Assembly: GCF_015674855.1 (NCBI RefSeq)
Contig: NZ_JADMLG010000004.1
Location: forward strand, 124,001 to 188,000
Direction of reading: 5' to 3'
DNA: 64,000 nucleotides
Origin: Nocardia bovistercoris
GTDB lineage: Bacteria; Actinomycetota; Actinomycetes; Mycobacteriales; Mycobacteriaceae
Shown: piece by piece, positions 25,848 through 33,925 of the stretch
How the letters are laid out: each line of letters starts with the position of its first letter
Numbering within the stretch: position 1 is the first letter of the stretch
Notes under the pieces: model-generated
The model's database searches: none
What the model saw: only the letters and a program-made list of their open reading frames with translations
Told to the model about the DNA's origin: nothing
Made by a program: the position numbers and the translations under genes

Positions 25848-26567
25848 TCAGTCGGAGAAGATCTCGCGATTGACCGTGTGCAGGTACGGGATCGCGAGGA
25901 ACGGGGTGATGTAGAAGATGTCGTAGAGCCACCAGCCGATGACGGGCAGCACGACGCCGTCGTAGCGGATGTCGGCGTACATCGTCATGTTGAACGTGTA
26001 GCCGACCCAGATGACCAGGCCGAACCAGCAGGTGACGATCATCCACTGGTGTCCCCACCGCTTCATCTGGAGGAAGGCGATGGCCGCGGCGATGCGCATG
26101 GGGAACACGGTGAGCATGAGCGCGACTTCCCAGCTCTTCTCACCCGGTGCGCCCGCGCCGCCGATCCACAGTTCGTTGTAGTGCCAGAAGTAGCCCGCGT
26201 CGAAGAAGTTGCCCCACGCGGTGAGGATGACGCGGGCGATCAGGGTGTGGTTGGCGATCAGGTCCAGCGCCCAGCCGAGACTGTTGAGGGCCGCGTCGAG
26301 GATGACCAGGTATCCGATGAGCGTCACGATGATCGGCCGCACCGACAGGCCCGCCCGCTGCGCGTTGCGCTGGAGCCAGACGCCGCGCAGGAAGATCGGC
26401 AGCCCGACGATGCCGAGGACCAGGGTGCCCATGAGCAGGGTGCCCGCGGTGAGCCACCAGTCCGCTTCGCGCTGTGCGCGTTTGCTCTGCTCGTGGTGTT
26501 CGTCGTACGCATCGGTGCGCGGCGCGTCGGAGGCGCCGCGGCGCAGGGTGAAGGTCGACAGTTTCAC
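25848..26567 (-). CDS. Polytopic membrane protein of unknown family, 239 aa
   Basis: About six membrane helices: roughly 38-58, 76-96, 104-122, 145-165, 170-190 and 205-225. Conserved-looking polar residues are embedded in or near the helices: [12 protein letters not shown] near 125, [12 protein letters not shown] near 170 and YADIRYDG near 195. The His/Trp/Tyr-rich centre could bind a metal or a hydrophobic substrate, but I cannot name the family. Eight bases separate its start from the stop of the 39-residue gene upstream. Probably the core of a membrane complex with the small partner proteins. Confidence 0.75.
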   Translation of the reverse strand: MKLSTFTLRRGASDAPRTDAYDEHHEQSKRAQREADWWLTAGTLLMGTLVLGIVGLPIFLRGVWLQRNAQRAGLSVRPIIVTLIGYLVILDAALNSLGWALDLIANHTLIARVILTAWGNFFDAGYFWHYNELWIGGAGAPGEKSWEVALMLTVFPMRIAAAIAFLQMKRWGHQWMIVTCWFGLVIWVGYTFNMTMYADIRYDGVVLPVIGWWLYDIFYITPFLAIPYLHTVNREIFSD

Positions 26568-26575
26568 GGTGACTC

Positions 26576-26695
26576 CTACCAGTCCCGAACCGAATACATG
26601 TGCAGTTGGATGAGGAACATCGCCAGCAGGAATCCGTAGGCGAAGATCTGGACGGCGATCAGGGCGCGGCGACGCCTGCGATCCTGTTCGTTCAT
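26576..26695 (-). CDS. Membrane mini-protein, 39 aa
   Basis: Reads MNEQDRRRRRALIAVQIFAY and continues as one hydrophobic helix to the end MYSVRDW. A basic N-terminus followed by a single membrane helix (about 12-33) is typical of small subunits of membrane complexes. It stops 8 nt before the 239-residue membrane gene. A ribosome-like GAGGTCC lies before the ATG. Support comes from its fixed place in a tight operon and a clear helix, not from homology. Confidence 0.65.
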   Translation of the reverse strand: MNEQDRRRRRALIAVQIFAYGFLLAMFLIQLHMYSVRDW

Positions 26696-26769
26696 GGGTA
26701 CGTGGACCTCCTCGAAAAAGGTTGGTGTGTAGGGGAATCGGGGTAACGCCCGGCGACGGGCCTGCGCGT

Positions 26770-26868
26770 TCAGAAGGTCCCGATATTGCGCATCACCCAG
26801 TACCAGAATCCGATGACCGCGCCCATGGCGAGCCAGCTGGTGACCAGCCGCACGATGTCCTGCCACAT
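26770..26868 (-). CDS. Membrane mini-protein, 32 aa
   Basis: Reads MWQDIVRLVTSWLAMGAVIG and then FWYWVMRNIGTF: one aromatic-rich membrane helix. GGGAGG lies 8 nt before the ATG. It is the first gene of the operon, 74 bp ahead of the 39-residue gene, and a promoter with an overlapping palindrome sits just upstream. Unknown family; likely a small subunit of the same membrane complex. Confidence 0.6.
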   Translation of the reverse strand: MWQDIVRLVTSWLAMGAVIGFWYWVMRNIGTF

Positions 26869-26942
26869 GGTCGAACCTCCCGAGGGTCTGTTGCCGCGAG
26901 CGCGGCTTCCGGGTGCGTCGGTCGGCATCCGGGGGTGGGTCA

Positions 26943-26972
26943 GTTCTAAACCAGATAACTGACTCAAGTCAA
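26943..26972 (-). promoter_or_regulatory. Promoter with overlapping palindrome for the mini-membrane operon
   Basis: On the minus strand TTGACT (26967-26972) and TAGAAC (26943-26948) form a -35/-10 pair with 18-bp spacing. The palindrome TGACT-TG-AGTCA (26960-26971) covers the -35 box. TTGACT occurs again at 26980-26985 (minus strand) and at 27076-27081 (plus strand) before the divergent TetR gene. The repeated motif suggests one operator family serving both directions. Confidence 0.55.
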
Positions 26973-27177
26973 TGGTTAGTCAACTGTGTTGATCCACGTA
27001 GACCGAATACTCCCTGCAAAAAGTCAATTTTAGCTGTCGAAAGCGCGTGTCAACGACGCTTGAGTGCGTATACGATTGACTTGTATCAGTGAAATGGGCC
27101 GGGGAGTGTCCGGCGGGACGCGAACGATTGATAGCGTTCTACGGGTTTGCGACGGCGGATCCGGATCGGAAGGAAGT

Positions 27178-27798
27178 ATGCCTAGCGAAGGCGGCCTCCC
27201 GGCGCGGGAGATCAAGCGGCGTCAGACGCGTGAGCGGTTGCTCGGCGCCGCCATCAGCGAGTTCCGGCGCAAGGGGATGGTGGAGGCGGAGGTCGGCGAG
27301 ATCGTGTCGGCGGCCGGTGTCGCGCACGGCACTTTCTTCTTCCACTTTCCGACCAAGGAGCACGTGCTGGTCGAGTTGGAACGGCGCGAGGAGGAACGGA
27401 TGGCCGACGAGCTGTCCCGCTTCTTCCGCACCTCGCCCGATCTGCCCGCCGCGCTCACCGAGATCGTGCGCGTGATCACCGGACTCGAGCAGCGGCTCGG
27501 CAGTAGGCTGTTCAAAGACTTTCTCGCCCTGCACTTCTCGACCACGCGCCCGCCGCAGGAGGAATGGCGCGGCCATCCGGTGATCGTCGCGGTGGTCGGC
27601 GAATTCGAGCGCGCGCGCGAGCGCGGCGAGATCCCCGCCGCCAACGAGGTGTTCTACAGCGGCGTGTTCTTCCTGCTCGGTCTCTACGCCCTGCTCATCA
27701 CCATTCCCGAGGAGCGGTCGGTGCGCGAGGAAGTCATCGAGAACTACATCGCGACCGCGCTGCGCGGCATGCGCAATCCGAACACGGACCGAACCTAG
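27178..27798 (+). CDS. TetR family regulator, divergent from the mini-membrane operon
   Basis: 206 residues from the ATG after GGAAGGAAG; an upstream in-frame GTG has no ribosome site. HTH at about 10-57 (IKRRQTRERLLGAAISEFRRKGMVEAEVGEIVSAAGVAHGTFFFHFPTKEHVLVEL), with the unusual FFFHF recognition end. Helical ligand domain to residue ~195. Head-to-head with the four-gene membrane operon and with TTGACT motifs in the shared region, it is the likely repressor of that operon. Its stop codon overlaps that of the convergent PucR-like gene. Confidence 0.88.
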   Translation: MPSEGGLPAREIKRRQTRERLLGAAISEFRRKGMVEAEVGEIVSAAGVAHGTFFFHFPTKEHVLVELERREEERMADELSRFFRTSPDLPAALTEIVRVITGLEQRLGSRLFKDFLALHFSTTRPPQEEWRGHPVIVAVVGEFERARERGEIPAANEVFYSGVFFLLGLYALLITIPEERSVREEVIENYIATALRGMRNPNTDRT

Positions 27799-29039
27799 GT
27801 CGACGCGGGCAGCGGCGGCAGACCGGGAGCGCGGCCGCGGGCGATCAATGCCGAGCGCAACATCCACGCGCCGTCGCCGGTGACCGGGTCCAAGCCCGTG
27901 AGTTCGGTGATCCGCTTGAGGCGGTTGTCGACGGTATTGGCGTGTATCTCGAAATGTTTGGCCGTGCTCTGCCGATTCATGTTGTTGCCGAGGTGGATTC
28001 GCAACAGTTCGGTCAGCTCGGGATGCCCGTCGAGCGGGGCGAGCAGGGCGGCGAGGCTGTCGCGCGCCGGGCCGGGCCGCGACAACTGCACCTCGAGCGC
28101 CATGTGATCGAACCGGTACACCCCGCTGGGATAGCCGAGCCGGGTCACCGAGTCGAGCAGTTGGTGAGCGTGCTCGGCGGCTTCGGGGATATCGCCGCGC
28201 TCGGCGGTCAGCGTCGCCGCGAGCACCGGAATACGGCCCGCCTCCGACAGTTTCGCGATCAGTTCGTCGAGATCGTCACCGTCGTCGTCGTGCTCGGGCC
28301 GCGGCAGCAGCACGGTGCCGCCGTCCACGCTCAGCAGCGCCAGCGCGCGGCCCTGATACCGGGTCGCCAGTTCGGCCTGCACGCGGCGCAGCGCGCGCCT
28401 GGCCACCACGACATTGCCCGGATTCGACTGCGGCGGCGGAATGTGCACGGCGAGGACGGTATAGCTCGCCGCCATGGTGATACCGCATTCGCGCGCCTGC
28501 GCCGAGGTGGCGTGCCCGCTCAACAGCGCCGAGACCAGGGTGTGCGCCGCGGTGTGATGCGGCTGCGCGTCGGCGCGCATATTCCGGACATAGGCCATGG
28601 TGACGGCGGTCGTGCTGCGGTCGAGCAGATCGACGACCAGCTGCAGCCGCGCGCCGAGACCGTCGATGGCCCCCGGCTCGGAAATCCGGTCGGGTGGACG
28701 GCAGAGCAGGTCGATGCCGGTCTTGAAGCCCGCGTGCACGGCGTGCAGCACCAGTTCCAGCGCGACGTTCGCGCGCGCCCAGCGCTCGGCCGTCCGCTCC
28801 AGGTGCGGGAAGCCCTCGGGCCGGTCGCGCCCGGCCGCGACCCGGTTCGCGCAGTCGAGGAAGTGTTCGGTGACCGCGGGTACGGCCGCGCGCGCGAGTT
28901 CGCTGGTGACCTCGCCCGCGAGTGCGTCCATGAAACAGGCGACCATCCGGTCCGCGGCCGTCGACACCGCGCGCGGCATGGCCGTCGACGGGCGACCACA
29001 GACGGCCGGACGCTGATGCGTGGACACGGTGACCGACAT
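27795..29039 (-). CDS. PucR/CdaR-type transcriptional regulator
   Basis: 414 residues from the ATG at 29039, chosen because GAAGGAGG lies 5 nt before it; a GTG 15 nt upstream lacks one. The N-terminal half is an all-helical sensory-type domain (RsbT co-antagonist/GAF-like region). The C-terminal HTH_30 motif is LTELLRIHLGNNMNRQSTAKHFEIHANTVDNRLKRITELTG (about 350-390), the diagnostic PucR-family DNA-binding end. It is convergent with TetR, and both genes take their stop from one CCTAGG. The epimerase gene behind it is on the same strand, 61 bp upstream of this ATG. Confidence 0.82.
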   Translation of the reverse strand: MSVTVSTHQRPAVCGRPSTAMPRAVSTAADRMVACFMDALAGEVTSELARAAVPAVTEHFLDCANRVAAGRDRPEGFPHLERTAERWARANVALELVLHAVHAGFKTGIDLLCRPPDRISEPGAIDGLGARLQLVVDLLDRSTTAVTMAYVRNMRADAQPHHTAAHTLVSALLSGHATSAQARECGITMAASYTVLAVHIPPPQSNPGNVVVARRALRRVQAELATRYQGRALALLSVDGGTVLLPRPEHDDDGDDLDELIAKLSEAGRIPVLAATLTAERGDIPEAAEHAHQLLDSVTRLGYPSGVYRFDHMALEVQLSRPGPARDSLAALLAPLDGHPELTELLRIHLGNNMNRQSTAKHFEIHANTVDNRLKRITELTGLDPVTGDGAWMLRSALIARGRAPGLPPLPAST

Positions 29040-29100
29040 GACGGCCTCCTTCACTACGAGCTGTGCGATCTTGGTTCGGTGCGGTCAGAAGTCGGTGCGG

Positions 29101-30198
29101 TCAGAAGTCGGTGGGCGCGAGCACATCGGGGCCGTATCTGCCTGCGATCAGCGTCCACGGATCGGCGAAGGCGCCGCGTCCGTCGCGGCGTTGCTCGGCG
29201 CGCAGCAGCAGCCGGATCGTCGGGCGTAACAGCGGGCCGAGCGCGCGCAACAGGGGGCGGATCCGACCCTGCGCCTCGGCGACCCAGGCGACGGTCTGCG
29301 GCCAGTCGTGGCGCTGGAAGTCCAGTAGCGCTTGGGATTCGGTGGTGTCGAACCAGCCGGTGAAACTCCATCCGAGTTCGTCGTCGGGATCGCCGGGCAG
29401 GCCGGTGCGCGGCCCGAGCCTGCCGATGCCCGCGGCCGCCATCATGTCGTCCTCGAGGTCGCGTTGCAGCAGGACGTAGGTCTCGTTGCCACCGATGAGC
29501 AGCACCTTGCCCGCCGCGGACTCGGCGCGGTCCACCGCGTTGGCGAAGGCGAGGGCCGCGTCGCGCGCGTCGACGGCGTGCATGCGGTTGTCGCGCGGCA
29601 TCGCTCGCATCAGCAGCAGCGCGTCGGTGTCGATGCGGCCCGCGCCGTCGGGCGAGATGACCCCGCCGAGGCGCAGAATCACATGCGGCAGCAAGCTTTC
29701 GGTGATCACGGCCTCGGCGCGGACCTTGTCCTCGCCGTATTGGTCGACCGGGTGCACCGGGGTGCGGGCGGTGATCCGGTCCGGATGCCGATACGGGTTG
29801 CGCGACCCGTAAACCGCCGCGCTGGAGGCGAAGACGAACAGCGGCGGGGTCGGCAGGTCCGCGGCCGCTTCGACCAGATTGGCGGTGCCGACCACGTTCA
29901 CCTCGCGCGCGGTGCGCGGGTCGCGGTAGGAGAACGGGGCGAGGATCGCCGCGAAATGCACGATGGCCGCGGGGCGGTGCGCGGTGACCACGGCGGTCAC
30001 CGAAGGGCGGTCGAGCAGGTCGATCCACACCGCGATCAAGGTGCCCGACGTCACGGCGAGTTCGGCGGCCGCGGCGTCGGTGCCGTCGTTGTGCAGGTCG
30101 ACGGCGATCACGGTATGACCGCGCTCGAGCAGCAGTCGCACGCAACGGCGGCCGATCTGGCCGAACGCGCCGGTCACCAGTACCGTCTTCGCGGTCAT
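29101..30198 (-). CDS. NAD-dependent epimerase/dehydratase (extended SDR)
   Basis: 365 residues if started at the ATG at 30198, which has AAAGGA 6 nt upstream. The Rossmann motif VLVTGAFGQIGRR is at residues 5-17, the catalytic pair is Ser in FVFASSAAVYG and YxxxK as YGEDK. This is the sugar-epimerase/dehydratase class of SDR; the substrate is open. The reading frame runs on upstream for 153 more codons through a 78-bp minisatellite to an ATG at 30657 that overlaps the previous stop, so a form with an Ala/Thr-rich N-terminus is possible. In an operon with the NTF2-like gene upstream. Confidence 0.8.
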   Translation of the reverse strand: MTAKTVLVTGAFGQIGRRCVRLLLERGHTVIAVDLHNDGTDAAAAELAVTSGTLIAVWIDLLDRPSVTAVVTAHRPAAIVHFAAILAPFSYRDPRTAREVNVVGTANLVEAAADLPTPPLFVFASSAAVYGSRNPYRHPDRITARTPVHPVDQYGEDKVRAEAVITESLLPHVILRLGGVISPDGAGRIDTDALLLMRAMPRDNRMHAVDARDAALAFANAVDRAESAAGKVLLIGGNETYVLLQRDLEDDMMAAAGIGRLGPRTGLPGDPDDELGWSFTGWFDTTESQALLDFQRHDWPQTVAWVAEAQGRIRPLLRALGPLLRPTIRLLLRAEQRRDGRGAFADPWTLIAGRYGPDVLAPTDF

Positions 30199-30260
30199 CG
30201 CCGGTCCTTTCTCGATGCCGTGCGCTTCGGCCGCGCGCATTTCGGCGCTGTGCGGTTCGA

Positions 30261-30650
30261 CGGTGGGCGCTGCGGTGGTGGGGATTTCGGTGGCGTGCGC
30301 CGCGTCGGTGTGCGCTGCGGTCGTGGACGCTCTGGTGGTGGGCGCTGCCGTGGTGGGGACTTCGGCGGTGGACGCTGCGTCGGTGTGCGCTGCGGTTGTG
30401 GACGACGCTCTGGTGGTGGGCGTTGCGGTGGTGGGGACTTCGGCGGTGGACGCTGCGTCGGTGTGCGCTGCGGTTGTGGACGACGCTCTGGTGGTGGGCG
30501 TTGCGGTGGTGGGGACTTCGGCGGTGGACGCTGTGTCGGCGGGCGCTGCGGTCGTGGACGACGCTCTGGTGGTGGATGCTGCGGTGGTGGGGGTTTCGGC
30601 GGTGGACGCTGTGTCGGCGGGCGCTGCGGTGGCGGGAACTTCGGGTGTGG
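30261..30650. repeat. 78-bp minisatellite, about five copies
   Basis: A 78-bp unit (one copy 75 bp) containing TGGTGGGGACTTCGGCGG recurs at 30276, 30351, 30429, 30507 and 30585. On the minus strand it is in frame with the epimerase and encodes 26-residue Ala/Thr/Ser-rich repeats such as TTAAHTDAASTAEVPTTA. All three plus-strand frames are also open through it, because the unit is a multiple of three without stops. The middle copies are nearly identical, so copy number probably varies. Confidence 0.92.
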
Positions 30651-30656
30651 CGGACA

Positions 30657-31148
30657 TCAGTGCCCCAGGCGGCGGGCCAGTGCGGCGCCGTACCCGCGCA
30701 TTCTGGCGGAGACGTGGACGGTGAGCAGCGGGGTCACGATGTCCTCGCGGACCCTGGTGAGGGTGGAGCCGCTGATCAGCCAGTTGCCGTCCACCTTGCT
30801 GTAGGTCTCGTGGTAGTGGCCGTACCCGTGCAGGTCGAAGCCGGCGCGCAGGCGGACTATGTCGTGCAGCGCCCACACCCCGGTGGCCGAGACCGCCGAG
30901 GTGATTTCGATCTCGGGCGCGTGCACCTGGTGCACGGTGGGTCGCGCGCCGAGCGCACCGCGCACGAATCCGACGAACTCGTCGGCGCCGATGATGATCG
31001 TGCCGCCCGCCTTCGAGGTGTCGCTCACGAAGTCGTGGGTGAACAGGGCGCGCCACTCATCCCAGTGCTTGGTGTCGAGGTAGCGGCAGTACCTCGCCTT
31101 GAGGGTGGTGATCGCGTTGATCTCGCGCAGCGTCGCGTCGTCGTCCAT
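30657..31148 (-). CDS. SnoaL/NTF2-like protein, 163 aa
   Basis: NTF2-like fold of the SnoaL_4 type: N-terminal helix LREINAITTLKARYCRYLDTKHWDEWRALFTHDFV, strands GADEFVGFVRGALG, TVHQVHAPEIEI and GVWALHDIVRLRAGFDLHGYGHYHETYSKVDGNWLISGSTLTR. The family includes hydratases and isomerases as well as beta subunits of ring-hydroxylating oxygenases. First gene of the operon with the epimerase; a TetR-type operator lies 28 bp before the start. Confidence 0.82.
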   Translation of the reverse strand: MDDDATLREINAITTLKARYCRYLDTKHWDEWRALFTHDFVSDTSKAGGTIIIGADEFVGFVRGALGARPTVHQVHAPEIEITSAVSATGVWALHDIVRLRAGFDLHGYGHYHETYSKVDGNWLISGSTLTRVREDIVTPLLTVHVSARMRGYGAALARRLGH

Positions 31149-31175
31149 GGTGGTCCTTCCTGTGGACGAGCGGAA

Positions 31176-31197
31176 GTGCTGAGCGCATGCTTAGCAC
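31176..31197. promoter_or_regulatory. Inverted-repeat operator upstream of the NTF2/epimerase operon
   Basis: GTGCTGAGC-gcat-GCTTAGCAC: 9-bp arms with one mismatch and a 4-bp spacer. The form is that of TetR-family operators. It lies between the NTF2-like gene (minus strand) and the amine-dehydrogenase-like gene (plus strand). Which regulator binds it cannot be read here. Confidence 0.65.
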
Positions 31198-31381
31198 GTC
31201 GCTTCCATGCAGGTCAAGAGTTTTTCCCGGCCGGTAACTTTCGGGACAGTGTGTCCGGTCGAGGTTTTCGGTCAACAATTTTCCCATAGGGAAAAAATGT
31301 GCCGAAACCATGGCGATCGCACTCGGGTGGGTGTAGGCAATAGCGGTAAGCCCGTAGTCGATTTGTAAGAACGAGGTTCTG

Positions 31382-32452
31382 ATGTCAGCGACCCCACAGT
31401 CGTCCCTTCGAGTCGTGCAGTGGACGACCGGCAATATCGGCAAGAGTTCGGCGCGCGCGCTCATCGCCCACCCCGAAATCGAGCTGATCGGTTGCTACGC
31501 CTGGTCGCCGGACAAGAGCGGTCTCGACGTGGGCGAACTCTGCGGCGTCGAACCCATCGGCGTCATCGCGACCAACGACGTGGACGCCCTGCTCGGCCTG
31601 AAACCCGACTGTGTCGTCTACAACCCCATGTGGATCGACGTCGACGAGCTGGTGCGCATCCTCGAAGCGGGCGTCAACGTGGTCAGCACGGCCTCCTTCA
31701 TCACCGGCCACAACCTCGCCGAAGGCCGCGACCGCATCGAGAAGGCTTGTGCGCAGGGCAATTCGACGATGTTCGGGTCCGGCGTCAGCCCCGGCTTCAC
31801 CCAGTTGCTGGCGATCGTCACCGCGAACGTCTGCGACCAGGTCGACAAGGTGGTCATCGCCGAAGCCGCCGACACCACCTTCTACGACTCGCCCGACACC
31901 GAGCGCCCGGTCGGCTTCGGCGTCCCCATCGACGACCCCGATCTGCCCGGCATGGCGGCCAAGGGCACCGCGATCTTCGCCGAGTCCGTGCGCCTGCTCG
32001 CCGACGCGCTCGGCGTCGAACTCGACGACATCGTGTGTGAGGCCGAATACGCCGCGACCACAACCGATCTCGACCTCGGATCGTGGACCATCCCGGCGGG
32101 CTGCGTGGCCGGGGTCGCCGCGAGCTGGCAGGGCCGCGTCGGGGGCAAGACCGTCATCGACGTGAATGTCCGCTGGCGCAAGGGGCAGACGCTCGAACCG
32201 GACTGGAAACTCGACCACGACGGCTGGAAGATCACCATCGAGGGCCGTCCGACCGTGACCATGAACGTCGGCTTCCTGCCGCCGCCGGACTTCCAGGCCG
32301 AGACCATCGCCGACTTCATGGTGCTCGGCCACATCATGACCGCCATGCCGCCGATCCACGCGCTGCCCGCCGTTGTGGCCGCCGCGCCCGGCATCGCCAC
32401 CTACACCGACATCGGGTTGACCACGCCGCGCGGCATCGTCAGGGGCGCGTGA
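31382..32452 (+). CDS. NAD(P)-dependent amine dehydrogenase-like protein (DapB-type fold)
   Basis: 356 residues. The N-terminal Rossmann motif VVQWTTGNIGKSSARAL (about 10-26), the DVDALLGLKPDCVVYNP segment and the central NVVSTASFITG and SGVSPGFTQLL motifs match the dihydrodipicolinate-reductase-like family that includes 2,4-diaminopentanoate dehydrogenase and many uncharacterised mycobacterial and nocardial proteins. Substrate unknown, possibly an amine or amino ketone. It ends in a TGATG overlap with the lipoprotein gene, so enzyme and receptor are made together. Confidence 0.82.
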   Translation: MSATPQSSLRVVQWTTGNIGKSSARALIAHPEIELIGCYAWSPDKSGLDVGELCGVEPIGVIATNDVDALLGLKPDCVVYNPMWIDVDELVRILEAGVNVVSTASFITGHNLAEGRDRIEKACAQGNSTMFGSGVSPGFTQLLAIVTANVCDQVDKVVIAEAADTTFYDSPDTERPVGFGVPIDDPDLPGMAAKGTAIFAESVRLLADALGVELDDIVCEAEYAATTTDLDLGSWTIPAGCVAGVAASWQGRVGGKTVIDVNVRWRKGQTLEPDWKLDHDGWKITIEGRPTVTMNVGFLPPPDFQAETIADFMVLGHIMTAMPPIHALPAVVAAAPGIATYTDIGLTTPRGIVRGA

Positions 32453-33843
32453 TGTCGCTCCTACGCACCGTCGCCGTCGCGGCCGCGGTGCCACTACTCG
32501 CGGTCCCCATGCTGTTACTCGGCGGGTGCGGTCGCGACAGCGGCACCGCGGGTTCCGAGGAGGGCGGCGCGAAACCCAATGTCCCCGCCGAATTCGGTAA
32601 CCTCGGCGCGGTCTGCGGCGGCGGCAGTCCCAAGTCGGCCTCGGCGCGCGGCGTCACCGCCGACAGCGTCAAGGTCGGGGTGTTCAGTGATCTCGGCTTC
32701 ACCAAGAATCCCGAATTCATCCGCGCCTCGGAGATTTTCGCCGCGTGGTGTAACGACAAGGGCGGCATCGCCGGGCGCAAGATCGTCGTCGACGTGCACG
32801 ACACCAAACTCACCGAGGTGCGGCAGCGGATGCGCGACGCCTGCCGCGACGATTTCGCGCTCGTCGGCGGCGGCGCTGGTCTGGACTCGCTCGGCGTAAA
32901 GGACCGGCTCTCGTGCCTGCTGCCGAGTTTCCCCGCGCAGGTGGCTCAAGTCGGTAGCGTCGGAGCCGATCTCGAGGTGAGCGCGTCGCCGACCACCCTG
33001 CCCTACCACGACATCTACACCGGGTACCGGCGTTGGCTCACCAGCGAGGCGTATCCGGAGTCCAAGGCCAGGATCGGCTTCGTCAGCGCCGACTCGCCGG
33101 TCTCGAAGGTGTTGGGCGACAAGGGTAAAGAAGGCTTCGAGTCGCAGGGCGCGAGCATCGTCTACGACGACCTGTATCCGATCGCGGGCGTGTCGGACTG
33201 GACTCCGTACGCGCAGTCGATCAAGGAGAAGGGGGTGCGCGGCCTGATCTTCAACGGCGAGCCCCGGCAGCTGGTGAAACTGGAGGACGCGCTGACCGCG
33301 ATCGGCTACAAGCCGGACTGGATCGACGCCACCAACAACAACTACTCCTCGACCTTCCTCAGTGAAGCCGGATCCTCGCTCGGCGCCCAGAACAATGTCG
33401 CCGACCTCGGCGGTGTCGCGCCGCTCGAGAAGGCCGACTCCATTCCCGCGGTCGCGCAGGTGCGGGCGTTGTTCGCCGCCTACGCTCCCGGTGAGGACCT
33501 CAGTTTCCCGCAGCTGCGGTCGATTTCGGCCTGGCTGTTGTTCGCCGAGTCCGCGTCCAAGTGTGGTGACGCGCTCACCGCGCGCTGCGTCTACGAGGCG
33601 GCGCTGTCGGAGAAGGCGTGGACCGCGGGCGGTCTGCAGGCGCCCATCGACCTGTCCGACCGCGACGGCACCACGGTCTGCTTCAACATCGAGCAGGCCA
33701 CCGCCGCGGGCTGGAAACCGGCCGATTTCCGCCCCGACACCGGGCCGTACCGCTGCGATGTCGAGCCGTACCGCTTCCAGCGCGACTACGGCAAGCCGCT
33801 GACGCTGGGCGATGTCGGCAAATCGATGAGCGAGGTCCAGTGA
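32452..33843 (+). CDS. Periplasmic-binding-type lipoprotein (branched-chain amino acid receptor family)
   Basis: 463 residues. Lipoprotein signal: hydrophobic segment to LLLGGC with Cys26 as the lipidation site. The mature part is a type I periplasmic binding fold (SVKVGVFSDLGFTKNPEFIRASEIFAAWCND, GIAGRKIVVDVHDTKL, GVRGLIFNGEPRQLVKLEDALTAIGYKPDWI). No permease or ATPase is nearby, so it may feed an ABC system elsewhere or act as a sensor or chaperone. Its TGATG coupling to the amine-dehydrogenase-like gene suggests that its ligand is that enzyme's substrate. Confidence 0.85.
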   Translation: MSLLRTVAVAAAVPLLAVPMLLLGGCGRDSGTAGSEEGGAKPNVPAEFGNLGAVCGGGSPKSASARGVTADSVKVGVFSDLGFTKNPEFIRASEIFAAWCNDKGGIAGRKIVVDVHDTKLTEVRQRMRDACRDDFALVGGGAGLDSLGVKDRLSCLLPSFPAQVAQVGSVGADLEVSASPTTLPYHDIYTGYRRWLTSEAYPESKARIGFVSADSPVSKVLGDKGKEGFESQGASIVYDDLYPIAGVSDWTPYAQSIKEKGVRGLIFNGEPRQLVKLEDALTAIGYKPDWIDATNNNYSSTFLSEAGSSLGAQNNVADLGGVAPLEKADSIPAVAQVRALFAAYAPGEDLSFPQLRSISAWLLFAESASKCGDALTARCVYEAALSEKAWTAGGLQAPIDLSDRDGTTVCFNIEQATAAGWKPADFRPDTGPYRCDVEPYRFQRDYGKPLTLGDVGKSMSEVQ

Positions 33844-33925
33844 CCCACGTCACGGCGGTCCGTCCGGGCGCGGCGCGGACCGCCCGCATCGCGATGGCAA
33901 CCGGCACGGCCGTAGGCTGAGGTTC

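Noticed and set aside
30261-30650. CRISPR-like array
   Set aside because: Units are contiguous without spacers; likewise the 9-bp repeat at 12551-12604. No cas genes are present.
30231-30804. Plus-strand Gly/Arg- and Trp-rich proteins through the 78-bp repeat
   Set aside because: They exist only because the repeat unit is a multiple of three without stops; no start signals or homology.
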